Assembly (NCBI GenBank): GCA_964424945.1
Contig: CAYRLB010000044.1
Coordinates: forward strand, 1 to 21,085
Source: WHSP01 sp964424945
GTDB taxonomy: Bacteria > Gemmatimonadota > Gemmatimonadetes > Longimicrobiales > Longimicrobiaceae
Direction of reading: 5' to 3'
Length of the DNA: 21,085 nucleotides
A program made the translations under genes and the position numbers. The notes under the pieces are model-generated. The model did no database searches. It saw only the letters and a program-made list of their open reading frames with translations, and was not told the origin of the DNA. Shown piece after piece: positions 7,416 through 15,668 of this stretch (position 1 is its first letter; every line of letters starts with the position of its first letter).

Positions 7416-8588
7416 GTGAGTGGATTGGCGGGTAAGGTGCACGCCTCGCCAGACGGGGGAGCCGCGGGGGCTGCGACTCCGGTCATCTTCCTGTCGGTCG
7501 GCGAGCCGTCAGGGGATCTCCATGGCGCCGCGCTCGCCCGGTCGCTGAAGAAGCGATTTCCGTCGTGCCGACTGATCGGCCTGGGCGGACCGCTGATGGC
7601 CGCCGAAGGCGTCGAGCTTCTTGCCGATATCGGCGACCTCGCCGTCATGGGTTTCGTGGAGGTACTGGGACGGCTTCCCTTCTTCCTCCGCCTGAAGAAG
7701 ACCGTCTTCGAGGCCCTCGAGCGGGAAGGGGTCGACCTCATCATTCCCGTCGATTACCCCGGCTTCAATCTACGGCTGGCCCGCCACGCGAGGCGTTCCG
7801 GCATCCCCGTCCTCTACTATATTGCCCCGCAGGTCTGGGCCTGGCATGCGAGCCGGGCCGCGGACCTGGCACACGACGCCGATCGTATCGCCGTGATTCT
7901 GCCTTTTGAGGAAGAGTTTCTTCGGAAGGCGGGCGCGGCCGCTGAATTTGTCGGTCATCCCCTTCTGGATGTGCGTGACGACGGGCCCGACCGGATGGAA
8001 TGGTTCCGGAAGGAGGGGCTCGAGCCTGACGCCCCTCTTCTGGCGATCTTTCCAGGGTCGCGTCGGCAGGAAATCCTGCGTCATCTCTCCCTGTTCCAGG
8101 ATGCAGCGGCGCTTCTCGAGGAGCGCGTACCCGGACTTCAGGTACGCATCGCCGCGGCGTCGGGGCAGGATGACGCGATGTTCGGCACCCGCTTTGTGAC
8201 GACCCGCGACACGCGCGATCTGCTGCGCCATGCGACTGCGGCGCTGGTGAAGTCCGGGACGACAACACTCGAAGCCGCTCTGGCAGAGACGCCTTTCGTC
8301 GTCGCATACCGTATGAATCCGCTTAGCTACCGGGTCGCGGAGCGGCTCGTCAAAGTGCCCCACATCGCGCTGGCGAATCTCGTGGCGGATCGCCGCATCG
8401 TGACAGAACTCGTGCAGGACGCCGTAACCCCGAAGGCGTTGCGGAACGAGCTGCTTCCCCTCCTCGATGAGGGAAGCGCGCGCCGAGCGGGCATGGTCGA
8501 GGCCCTGAAGGATGTGCGACGGGCGCTCGGCAGGGGGGGCGCGGCTGAGCGGGTAGCCGAGATCGCCGCGGAGCTGCTCGAGGGGTAG
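7416..8588 (+). CDS. lpxB: LpxB, lipid A disaccharide synthase
   Basis: LpxB (GT19) joins UDP-2,3-diacylglucosamine to lipid X, forming the beta-1,6 lipid A disaccharide at the inner face of the cytoplasmic membrane. Family blocks appear in order: FLSVGEPSGDLHGA, DLAVMGFVEVL, VDYPGFNLRLA, YYIAPQVWAWHASR, FVGHPLLD, FPGSRRQEI, then SGTTTLEAALAETP and NPLSYRVAERLVKVPHIALA. The product has 390 residues from GTG 7416. The start is uncertain: no ATG lies near the conserved beginning and no Shine-Dalgarno stands out, so GTG 7416 or GTG 7437 are the best choices. The open frame extends further upstream into the preceding gene, but that part is not LpxB-like. The following gene begins four bases after the stop. 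Confidence 0.93.
   Translation: MSGLAGKVHASPDGGAAGAATPVIFLSVGEPSGDLHGAALARSLKKRFPSCRLIGLGGPLMAAEGVELLADIGDLAVMGFVEVLGRLPFFLRLKKTVFEALEREGVDLIIPVDYPGFNLRLARHARRSGIPVLYYIAPQVWAWHASRAADLAHDADRIAVILPFEEEFLRKAGAAAEFVGHPLLDVRDDGPDRMEWFRKEGLEPDAPLLAIFPGSRRQEILRHLSLFQDAAALLEERVPGLQVRIAAASGQDDAMFGTRFVTTRDTRDLLRHATAALVKSGTTTLEAALAETPFVVAYRMNPLSYRVAERLVKVPHIALANLVADRRIVTELVQDAVTPKALRNELLPLLDEGSARRAGMVEALKDVRRALGRGGAAERVAEIAAELLEG
8580..8585 (+). promoter_or_regulatory. Ribosome binding site for the TTG start at 8593
   Basis: GAGGGG sits in the last lpxB codons, 7 bases before TTG 8593, and supports translational coupling of the acyltransferase to lpxB. Confidence 0.5.
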
Positions 8589-8592
8589 AGGT

Positions 8593-9270
8593 TTGACGAA
8601 CGTCGGGCGGCGGCGGCCCCTGAAAACCGTGCTCATCGGCGGCATCGGCGGTGCCGTTCTGAGCATGCTGATGCGCTCGACCCGATCTGCACTGATCACG
8701 GGGCAGGAGGTTGAGCAGGAGGTCGTGGAACGTCGTCTCCCGGCCGTCTACGTTCTCTGGCATGGCCGTCTTCTGTCGTCCGCGTATCGATACCGGAAGT
8801 ACGGGATGGCGACGCTTATTTCGCGGAATCGGGATGGCGACTACATCAGCGGGGCGATCGAACGGTGGGGGTTCAGCGTCGATCGAGGGTCCAGCTCCAG
8901 GGGCGGGGCGCCGGCTCTCCGGTCGATCGTTCGGCGCCTGAAGAGCGGGCAATCGGTGGCGCTGACGCCCGACGGTCCGCGCGGACCGCGCCAGACGATG
9001 AAGCTCGGCCCCTTGCTTGCCGCGCAGCTCGCAGATGTCCCCATCATCCCGGTCTCGGCAGGCGCCTCGAGAGGAAGGTATTTCGGCGGATGGGACCGGT
9101 TTCTGGTTCCGGCGCCTTTCGCGTGGACTCCGGTCGCGCTGGGGGAGCCGGTTCGGGTGCCTGCTGACGCGTCGCCCGATGAGCTCGACCGGATCGCTGC
9201 ATCGATCGAGCTGTCGCTGAATGCTCTGACGGATCTCGTGGATGAGGCGGCCCGTGAACATCGCAGATGA
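8593..9270 (+). CDS. DUF374 lysophospholipid-acyltransferase-like protein (LpxJ-like)
   Basis: This 225-residue protein of the DUF374 branch of the LPLAT superfamily probably transfers an acyl chain to a lipid A precursor. An N-terminal hydrophobic helix (about residues 13-27) could anchor it in the membrane. The family motifs are WHGRLL (His57), SRNRDGDYI (residues 77-85), DRGSSSRGG and TPDGPRGP (residues 125-132); His57 and the RDG aspartate stand in for the usual HX4D acyltransferase pair. In Helicobacter and Campylobacter a DUF374 protein, LpxJ, adds the secondary chain at the 3' position of lipid A. Its place between lpxB and lpxK fits such a role, and no LpxL/LpxM-type gene is present here. 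The TTG start is supported by a Shine-Dalgarno. It overlaps lpxK by about 29 bases. The family is certain; the LpxJ function is inferred. Confidence 0.85.
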   Translation: MTNVGRRRPLKTVLIGGIGGAVLSMLMRSTRSALITGQEVEQEVVERRLPAVYVLWHGRLLSSAYRYRKYGMATLISRNRDGDYISGAIERWGFSVDRGSSSRGGAPALRSIVRRLKSGQSVALTPDGPRGPRQTMKLGPLLAAQLADVPIIPVSAGASRGRYFGGWDRFLVPAPFAWTPVALGEPVRVPADASPDELDRIAASIELSLNALTDLVDEAAREHRR

Positions 9271-10294
9271 TCTTCGCGGCTGGGTCTCCGCGTGGTGGGG
9301 CGGAGCCGGCGGTCCGATGGGGCGGGTGGCATCCGTCCTCACCCTTCCTTTGGAAGCTGGCTTTCGAGCGGCGAGCGGAGCGCGAGGTCGTCTTTATGAT
9401 ACAGGTCGTCTGCGCGTCCATCGTGCGCCTGTTCCTGTTATCAGCGTCGGGAATCTGACGATCGGGGGTACGGGTAAGACACCGGTCGCGGCTTGGGTCG
9501 CGAGAACGTTGAAGCAGGGGGGGCGAACCCCGTCGATTCTGCTGCGCGGCTACGGAGCGGACGAGGTCGCCGTCCACCGGGAGCTCAATCCGCAGATCCG
9601 GCTTACGGTGGGCGCGGACCGGGTCCGAGGCGCGGCCGAGGCATTCGAAGAGGGTGCCGACTGCCTCGTCCTTGACGACGGGTTCCAGCACCGAAGATTG
9701 CACCGCGACCTCGACATCGTGCTGCTGGCGGCGGAGCAGTGGAATGGAAGGCAGAGACTCCTGCCGCGCGGACCCTGGCGCGAGCCGCTACAAGCGCTCC
9801 GGCGGGCCGGCTTCATCCTGGTGACGCGGAAGGCCGCCGCTTCGGCCACCGGGGAATCCTTGCTCGAACGGCTGAGCGAAGTTGCGCCGAGCGTTCCGGC
9901 GGGACTCGTGCACCTCGTGCTGTCGGATTTCTTCCTTCTGGAAGGCGGTGCGGAAGATCGGGAAGCCGTCGTCCCCCCGCGGTCGGGGGAGCGGGTGACG
10001 GCGCTCAGCTCTCTGGGCACCCCGGCGGCGTTCGAAGGGCAGCTGGAAGAGATGGGCGCTCTGGTCACCCCTCTCCGCTATCCGGACCATCATGAATTCA
10101 CGTCTGAGGATGTACGTTCGATCGTGCAGCAGGCAGCCGGTACACGAATTGTGATGACCCGGAAGGAGGCAGTGAAGCTGCGCGGGAAGTTGCCGGTGGA
10201 TGCCGGAGCGCTCATCGCCGGGCAGAAGCTCGTCTTCGACCGTGGGGAGGATATGCTGGAGAGGATCATACGCCGTACGGTTTCCAGTCGATGA
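9242..10294 (+). CDS. lpxK: LpxK, tetraacyldisaccharide 4'-kinase
   Basis: LpxK phosphorylates the 4' position of the lipid A disaccharide at the inner membrane, giving lipid IVA. The protein has 350 residues, normal for LpxK. An N-terminal hydrophobic/amphipathic region precedes the P-loop GNLTIGGTGKTP (residues 70-81; Lys79, Thr80). LLRGYGADE follows, and the diagnostic DDGFQHRRL motif begins at Asp145. LPRGPWREP and the C-terminal YPDHHEFTSEDV are also typical. ATG 9242 lies inside the preceding gene. GTG 9254 has GAGG six bases upstream and is an equally good start, which would shorten the protein by four residues. lpxK closes the lipid A run, and nadB starts 37 bases later. Confidence 0.95.
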   Translation: MRRPVNIADDLRGWVSAWWGGAGGPMGRVASVLTLPLEAGFRAASGARGRLYDTGRLRVHRAPVPVISVGNLTIGGTGKTPVAAWVARTLKQGGRTPSILLRGYGADEVAVHRELNPQIRLTVGADRVRGAAEAFEEGADCLVLDDGFQHRRLHRDLDIVLLAAEQWNGRQRLLPRGPWREPLQALRRAGFILVTRKAAASATGESLLERLSEVAPSVPAGLVHLVLSDFFLLEGGAEDREAVVPPRSGERVTALSSLGTPAAFEGQLEEMGALVTPLRYPDHHEFTSEDVRSIVQQAAGTRIVMTRKEAVKLRGKLPVDAGALIAGQKLVFDRGEDMLERIIRRTVSSR

Positions 10295-10331
10295 ACGTCG
10301 GGTGGTTCGCAGAAGCTTACTGGGGAACGAG

Positions 10332-11900
10332 ATGAGGGAAGATCCGGATGTGCTGGTCCTCGGCAGCGGGATCGCCGGGCTGTTCTTCGCGCTGAAGATG
10401 TCACAGCACGGCACAGTCGCCGTGGTGACGAAGAAGGACCAGCCGGAGTCGAATACCAATTATGCGCAGGGGGGCATCGCGGCCGCGCTTGCGCCCGATG
10501 ACTCGCCGGAGCTCCACGCTCGCGACACCTTCATCGCGGGTGGCGGGCTCTGCCATTCGGATGCGGTGGAGGTTCTCGTTCGGGAAGGCCCTGTACGGGT
10601 GAAGGAGCTCATCGCGCTGGGTGCGCAGTTCACCGAATCGCACGATCAGCTGTCGCTCGGCCGCGAGGGCGGTCATTCGCGACGGCGCATCGTGCGGGCG
10701 GCAGACCTGACCGGTCGCGAGGTGGAGCGGGCGCTTCTGCACGCGGTAGCGACGGCGCCCGGTGTGGAGATCTATGAGAATCACATGGCCGTGGACCTTC
10801 TCATCCACCGGGGCGTCGGGGGAGGGAGAGCGTGCGTTGGCGCCGTCGTGCTCGGCCCGGACGATCAGGAGGTGACGGAGATTCACTCCAAGGTCGTCAT
10901 GATCGCGACGGGCGGCTGCGGACAGGTCTACCGGCACACGACGAATCCAGCTATCGCCACGGGCGATGGAATCGGCATGGCATATCGTGCAGGCGCACGG
11001 ATCGCCAACATGGAGTTCGTCCAGTTTCACCCGACAGCGCTCTACCCGGCCGGAGACCGGGCGTTTCTGATCAGCGAGGCGGTGCGTGGAGAAGGGGCCA
11101 TCCTGCTGCGGAAGGATGGAACGCCCTTCATGCAGGATTTCCATCAACTCGAGGCCCTTGCCCCCCGGGACGTGGTGGCTCTCGCGATCGATCAGGTTCT
11201 GAAGGAGACGGGGGATCCGTATGTGCTTCTGGACTGCTCGCCCATCTCCGAGCAGGAAATCCGGCATCACTTTCCGAACATTCTCGCGGAAACCGCGGCG
11301 CGCGGAATCGATATGCTGCGCGAGCCGCTCCCGGTAGTGCCCGCGGCGCACTATGGTTGCGGGGGTGTGCTGACGGATACATATGGCCGGACCTCGCTTC
11401 CACGGCTCTACGCGGTGGGCGAAGCGGCGTGTACCGGGGTACATGGTGCCAACCGGCTGGCATCGAATTCTCTCCTGGAGGCCCTCGTCTTCGCTGCCCG
11501 TGCCGCGGGACAGATCGCGCCCGGGCTGCAGGCGCTCGAACGCCACAGGGGCGCGCCGGTACTACGGACGGTAGGGAAGGGAAGTGAGGAGGTCGAGCTT
11601 CAGTCGCTGAAGGACGAGCTCCGGGGGATGATGTGGGATCTCGTTGGCATCGTCAGGACGGACGAGCGGCTCGCCCAGGCGTCGGAGGCGCTCGCCGATC
11701 TTGCAGCGCGCTTCCGCGCAGTGGGCGCGAACGCCGCGCTCACGACGGATCTGCTGGAACTGAGGAATCTGATTCAGGCGGGTGCGCTCATCACCGCGTC
11801 GTCCCGGACGCGCAAGGAGAGCCGCGGACTGAACTTCAATCTCGACCATCCTTTCCGGGATAATGAACGGTTCCTCTGCGATACGGTTGTGAGCGTCTGA
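10332..11900 (+). CDS. nadB: NadB, L-aspartate oxidase
   Basis: NadB is the FAD enzyme that oxidises L-aspartate to iminoaspartate in de novo NAD synthesis; NadA and NadC are not in this window. From ATG 10332 (GGGGA five bases upstream) it has 522 residues. Motifs in order are the FAD-binding VLGSGIAGL (residues 8-16), SNTNYAQGGIAAA, EGGHSRRRIVRAAD, VQFHPTALYP, SEAVRGEGAILL, HYGCGGVLTD and GVHGANRLASNSLLEALVF. The C-terminal three-helix domain ends with the NadB signature SRGLNFNLDHP, which separates it from succinate dehydrogenase or fumarate reductase flavoproteins. The open frame reaches back into lpxK, but those residues are not NadB-like. rlmH begins one base after its stop, so the two are probably co-translated. 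Confidence 0.95.
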   Translation: MREDPDVLVLGSGIAGLFFALKMSQHGTVAVVTKKDQPESNTNYAQGGIAAALAPDDSPELHARDTFIAGGGLCHSDAVEVLVREGPVRVKELIALGAQFTESHDQLSLGREGGHSRRRIVRAADLTGREVERALLHAVATAPGVEIYENHMAVDLLIHRGVGGGRACVGAVVLGPDDQEVTEIHSKVVMIATGGCGQVYRHTTNPAIATGDGIGMAYRAGARIANMEFVQFHPTALYPAGDRAFLISEAVRGEGAILLRKDGTPFMQDFHQLEALAPRDVVALAIDQVLKETGDPYVLLDCSPISEQEIRHHFPNILAETAARGIDMLREPLPVVPAAHYGCGGVLTDTYGRTSLPRLYAVGEAACTGVHGANRLASNSLLEALVFAARAAGQIAPGLQALERHRGAPVLRTVGKGSEEVELQSLKDELRGMMWDLVGIVRTDERLAQASEALADLAARFRAVGANAALTTDLLELRNLIQAGALITASSRTRKESRGLNFNLDHPFRDNERFLCDTVVSV

Positions 11901-11901
11901 G

Positions 11902-12375
11902 ATGAAGGTTTCGATCGTGTCGGTAGGTCGACCGAGGGCGCCGCTCGCAGAAGCGATCGCGCACTATGAAGGGAGAATCCCTCACTATTTCACCTTCGAG
12001 AGCGTGGAGGTGAAGGAGAGTGGGCGGCGCGAGCCGCCGATCCGGATGGTCGAGGAAGAGGGGGAGCGTCTACTTGCGCGGGTTCCCAGGCAGCACGAGC
12101 TTGTGGCGTTGCATCGCCCGGGGCGTGCGTGGAGCTCCGATCGGCTCGCTTCGTATCTCTCCGATGCCGGAGTTCGAAGCCTTCCGGGTGTCAGCTTCGT
12201 CATCGGCGGGGCGTTCGGTTTGTCCCGGGCTGTCGTGGACAGGGCCGACCATCTGTTTTCTCTCTCGTCGATGACGCTTCCGCACGAGCTCGCGCGATTG
12301 ATCGTCGCGGAGCAGATCTATCGCGCCGGTACGATCATGCGAGGCGAACCATACCACAAGGGGCCGCTGGAATGA
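11902..12375 (+). CDS. rlmH: RlmH, 23S rRNA pseudouridine-1915 N3-methyltransferase
   Basis: RlmH is a SPOUT-class methyltransferase that methylates pseudouridine 1915 in helix 69 of 23S rRNA on assembled ribosomes. The 157-residue length matches the family. The start MKVSIVSVGRP, the SAM-binding knot motif FVIGGAFGLS (residues 99-108), and the highly conserved C-terminal block SLSSMTLPHELARLIVAEQ followed by IYRAGTIMRGEPYHK are all present. The ATG lies one base after the nadB stop. The bshC frame begins within about ten bases of its end. No functional link to NAD or bacillithiol synthesis is known; the arrangement looks like compact co-transcription. Confidence 0.95.
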   Translation: MKVSIVSVGRPRAPLAEAIAHYEGRIPHYFTFESVEVKESGRREPPIRMVEEEGERLLARVPRQHELVALHRPGRAWSSDRLASYLSDAGVRSLPGVSFVIGGAFGLSRAVVDRADHLFSLSSMTLPHELARLIVAEQIYRAGTIMRGEPYHKGPLE

Positions 12376-12382
12376 CCGAGGT

Positions 12383-13850
12383 GTGTCGCGAGGGACGGGC
12401 CTGTACACCGCGGGCGCTTCATTGAAGCAGCTCATCCGGCCCGCTCCGATCGGGGGGTCGTCGCTGGTACGCGACTATCTGCAGGAAATCCCCGCTGCGC
12501 TCGCCTTCTACGCGGGCTCCCCCTTCAGGCTCGATCCCTACCGCAGGAAGCTCGAGGAAGTCACCGCCCGGTTCGACCGGGGCAAGCGGGAAGAAGCAGC
12601 CCGTGCGCTGACGCCTACCTCGCCGGCCGCCGCCGAAAGGCTCCGTCGCTTCGTCGAGGAGGGTGGCGCGATGGTTACGACGGGGCAGCAGGCGGGCTAC
12701 CTGACCGGACCGCTCTACACCATCTTCAAGGCGCTCTCGGCGACGACGCTGGCTCGGCACCTCGAGGCGGAACTCGGCACGATCATCATCCCCGTCTTCT
12801 GGATCGCCAGCGACGACCATGACTGGGCGGAGGTGAACCACGCCCACCTGCTCGATGCCGCGAACCGCCTCGTTCGGGTCGGGTTGGAAGGGGGGGATGG
12901 AACCCTTCCGATGAGCGCCCGCCGCCTCGAGGGCGACCTCGAAACACTCTCGGAGTACGTATCGCAAGTCGTTGCTGCGCCAGAAAAAAACCGTGAGCTG
13001 CTGAGGCAGATTATCGATCCCTGGCGCGTCGCGGGCAGCACCGTGGCAGAGGCGTTCCACGCTTCGATACGTTCGATCCTTTCCCCCTTCGATGTCTGCA
13101 TCGCCGACGCTGCGGATCCTTCGCTGAAGGAGACGTCCCGTCCGATTCTGAAGCGGGCCATTCTGGAGAGCGGGGAACACGAGGCGCTTCTTTCGGCGCG
13201 AACGCGGGAGCTCGAAGCAGCGGGGTACCACGGACAGGTCGGCGTGCTGGCGAGAGGCACGAACGTCTTCCGCTTCGATGGGAAGGCGCGGGAGCGTCTC
13301 TACGTTCGAGGGGAGGATTTCGCGGTACGGGAGAGGCGTTCGAAGATTCCGCGCCCCGATCTCCTCGCGGAACTGGAGGAGAATCCGCGCGCTTTCAGCC
13401 CGAACGTCTTCCTCCGTCCGGTAGTCGAGAGCGGAGTTTTCCCGACGCTGGCGTATGTGGGAGGACCGGGCGAAATCGCGTACTTCGCCCAGCTGGCCCC
13501 GCTTTTTCAGGCGAACGGGATCGCTCCTCCCGTTGTCGTTCCCCGATTTGCCGGCCTGGTCGTGGAGCCGAAGGTCGAGAAGCTGCTCACCTCGCTCGGG
13601 CTCGATCTGGAGGACATCCAGGAGACGAAGGAGGCGCTGGTGGAGAAGCTGGCGCGCCGGTCACTGCCGCCTGGGNNNNNNNNNNNNNNNNNNNNNNNNN
13701 NNNNNNNNNNNNNNNNNNNNNNNNNNNNNNNNNNNNNNNNNNNNNNNNNNNNNNNNNNNNNNNNNNNNNNNNNNNCGCTTCGGGCCGCATTTCATCCGTG
13801 AGGCCGAGCGGACGATCGCCAGCAGCTGGCGGCTTCCGACCGACCCCTGA
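12383..13850 (+). CDS. bshC: BshC, putative bacillithiol synthase (interrupted by assembly gap)
   Basis: BshC adds cysteine to glucosaminyl-malate, the last step of bacillithiol synthesis. Family blocks are MVTTGQQAGYLTGPLYTIFK (residues 97 on), PVFWIASDDHDWAEVNH (Asp144, His146, Asp147) and YVGGPGEIAYFAQL. Before the gap 431 residues are readable, ending on a codon boundary at 13675. After the gap, the frame from 13776 reads RFGPHFIREAERTIASSW to the TGA at 13848-13850, which resembles the FARYGP-type end of BshC. That frame differs from the one obtained by counting 100 Ns, so the gap size is nominal. Compared with the Bacillus enzyme (about 540 residues), perhaps 80-100 residues of the coiled-coil part are missing. 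The start may be GTG 12383 or TTG 12422. bshA and bshB are not in the window. Confidence 0.88.
13676..13775. other. Assembly gap of 100 N
   Basis: Exactly 100 undetermined bases lie within bshC. This is the usual placeholder for a scaffold join of unknown size. The change of bshC reading frame across it shows the real length is a multiple of three and hence not 100, if nothing else is wrong. Confidence 0.98.
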
Positions 13851-13899
13851 TCCCGCCCTCCGGCGTGGTCCGTGGTATGCGAGGGTGCCGGATCACGAT

Positions 13900-15549
13900 A
13901 TGACCAATCAAGCGCCCGACGTGTCAGAAGGAGCAGCTGCCAAGGAGCCGGGGTCGACGCGCCTCGCGTCGTCACTGGTTGCGGGCGGGATCCTGCTCAG
14001 CCGGATAAGCGGCCTTATCCGGGAGGCGGTCTTCTCCCGATATTTCGGGACGACCGGCTATGCCGACGTTTTCCGAGCGGGCCTGCGGATGCCGAACCTT
14101 CTCCAGAACCTTCTGGGGGAGGGGACGCTGAGTGCCTCCTTCATTCCGGTTTATTCGAAGCTGCTCGAGGAAGGGCGCGAGGAGGATGCCGGACGGGTAG
14201 CGGGGGCGATTTTCGGGCTTCTTTTCGCGCTCGCGGGCGCCCTGGCGCTCATCGGGATTCTGCTGGCGCCGACACTCGTGTCGATCTTCCTGCTGGGTTT
14301 CGAAGGGGAGCGGCGGGAGCTGGCGATCCGGGTGGTGCGGATCTTCTTCCCCATGACCGGCATTCTCGTGCTGTCGGCGTGGGCGCTCGGCATCCTGAAC
14401 AGCCATCGGCGCTTCTTTGTGGCGTACGTCGCGCCGGTGTTCTGGAACGCCGCCATCATCGGAACGATCCTGCTCTTCGGCACGGGCATGTCGCTCGATC
14501 GGCTGGTCGTGGTGGTGGCGTGGGGCGCTCTTCTCGGAGGACTTCTTCAGGTCCTCGTTCAGCTGCCCTCCGTTCTCCGGCTTCAGGGGCGGCTCCGGCC
14601 CTCGCTCGACCTCGGTTTCGCGCCCGTTCGGGAAGTCCTGAGGAACGCCGCTCCCGCGATCGCCGGCCGGGGCGTCGTTCAACTGAGCGGCTATGTGGAC
14701 ATGATCCTGGCGACGCTGCTCGCGGTGGGGGCGCTCAGTGCGATAGGGTACGCCCAGACGCTCTACCTGCTGCCGGTCAGCCTTTTCGGGATGTCCGTCG
14801 CCGCTGCGGAGCTGCCTGAGCTCTCCCGGAGCACGGGGACGACAAACGATGTCCTGCGTCTCCGTACGAATGCGGGCCTCGAACGGATCGCCTTCTTCGT
14901 CGTTCCCTCCTTTGTCGCGTTTGTCGCGCTCGGTGATGTGATTGTTGCGGGTCTCTTCCAGGGAAGAGAGTTCCAGGCGCAGGAGACGCAGCACGTATAC
15001 TACACCCTGATCGCGATGTCCGTCGGTCTGCTCGCTTCGACGGGGACCCGGCTTTTTTCTTCGACCTTCTTTGCGCTCAGAGATACGCGGACGCCCGCCC
15101 GGTTCGCGATCGCGCGTGTGGCGGCGGCAGCTCTTCTCGGTTTCGGTCTGATGACACAGTTCGAACCCATCGCGCGGTTCGGGATTCCGGGCGGCATCTT
15201 CAGCGGGGTGACGGTCGCGGGGCAGCCGCTCGGGTCCGTGGGGCTCGCGCTCGGATCGGGCCTGGCGGCGTGGCTCGAGTGGGGGCTCCTGCGGCGCGCC
15301 CTCCGCCGGCGACTCGGTGAGGTCGGCGCAGGGCGGGGGAAGATCGTCAGGATGTTCATCGCGGCTCTGCTGGCGGCGGGTGCAGGCTTCGGCGTCAAGC
15401 TGCTCGCCGGCGACATCCGACCCGTGGTGATCATGGTGCTCGTCTTCGCCCTCTACGGCATCGTCTACTTCGTTGCAGCGAGTGCGCTTCGCCTCGGCGA
15501 GGCCGATCTGATCCGCGCGCGGCTGATGCGGTTGGCGGGCCGCCGCTGA
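13900..15549 (+). CDS. murJ: MurJ, lipid II flippase
   Basis: MurJ (MviN) is the MOP-superfamily flippase that moves lipid II across the inner membrane for peptidoglycan synthesis. From ATG 13900 it has 549 residues with about 14 hydrophobic segments spread along its length. The N-terminal block LLSRISGLIREAVFSRYFG aligns without gaps to E. coli MurJ at an offset of 17. Arg35, Arg41 and Asp56 match E. coli Arg18, Arg24 and Asp39. Two cavity arginines are replaced: E. coli Arg52 is Gln69 (PNLLQNLLGEG) and Arg270 is Thr287 (GYAQTLYLLP). The frame is open upstream into bshC, but ATG 13900 gives the normal N-terminus. It follows bshC by 49 bases. Family membership is clear; the substitutions suggest a distinct subgroup. 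Confidence 0.93.
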   Translation: MTNQAPDVSEGAAAKEPGSTRLASSLVAGGILLSRISGLIREAVFSRYFGTTGYADVFRAGLRMPNLLQNLLGEGTLSASFIPVYSKLLEEGREEDAGRVAGAIFGLLFALAGALALIGILLAPTLVSIFLLGFEGERRELAIRVVRIFFPMTGILVLSAWALGILNSHRRFFVAYVAPVFWNAAIIGTILLFGTGMSLDRLVVVVAWGALLGGLLQVLVQLPSVLRLQGRLRPSLDLGFAPVREVLRNAAPAIAGRGVVQLSGYVDMILATLLAVGALSAIGYAQTLYLLPVSLFGMSVAAAELPELSRSTGTTNDVLRLRTNAGLERIAFFVVPSFVAFVALGDVIVAGLFQGREFQAQETQHVYYTLIAMSVGLLASTGTRLFSSTFFALRDTRTPARFAIARVAAAALLGFGLMTQFEPIARFGIPGGIFSGVTVAGQPLGSVGLALGSGLAAWLEWGLLRRALRRRLGEVGAGRGKIVRMFIAALLAAGAGFGVKLLAGDIRPVVIMVLVFALYGIVYFVAASALRLGEADLIRARLMRLAGRR

Positions 15550-15668
15550 GCTCCGTTCCTCAGGCTCCATCTGCCACTTCGCGGAAGCAAGGATCCGGAC
15601 ACCTGAAGGACCTTCTCAGGGTATAAGGATGTCTCCGATCGTCATTGGCAGCGTTGGACCAGCGGGAT

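Noticed and set aside
6131..7744. Minus-strand open frame of 537 codons opposite the Gfo/Idh gene
   Set aside because: It is antisense to three well-supported genes (lpxA, oxidoreductase, lpxB) and has no motif.
13776..13801. bshC ending at 13801 when read straight through the Ns
   Set aside because: The residues do not look like the BshC end, whereas the other frame (to 13850) does. The gap length is a placeholder.
13972..15570. Minus-strand open frame of 532 codons opposite murJ
   Set aside because: It is highly charged, repetitive Arg/Glu/Pro-rich translation typical of the antisense of a membrane protein gene in GC-rich DNA. murJ on the other strand is clearly conserved.
15601..15630. 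Weak hairpin and TATAAG upstream of uvrC as terminator or promoter
   Set aside because: The stem is bulged with almost no loop, no U-tract follows, and no -35 box is found at 16-18 bases.
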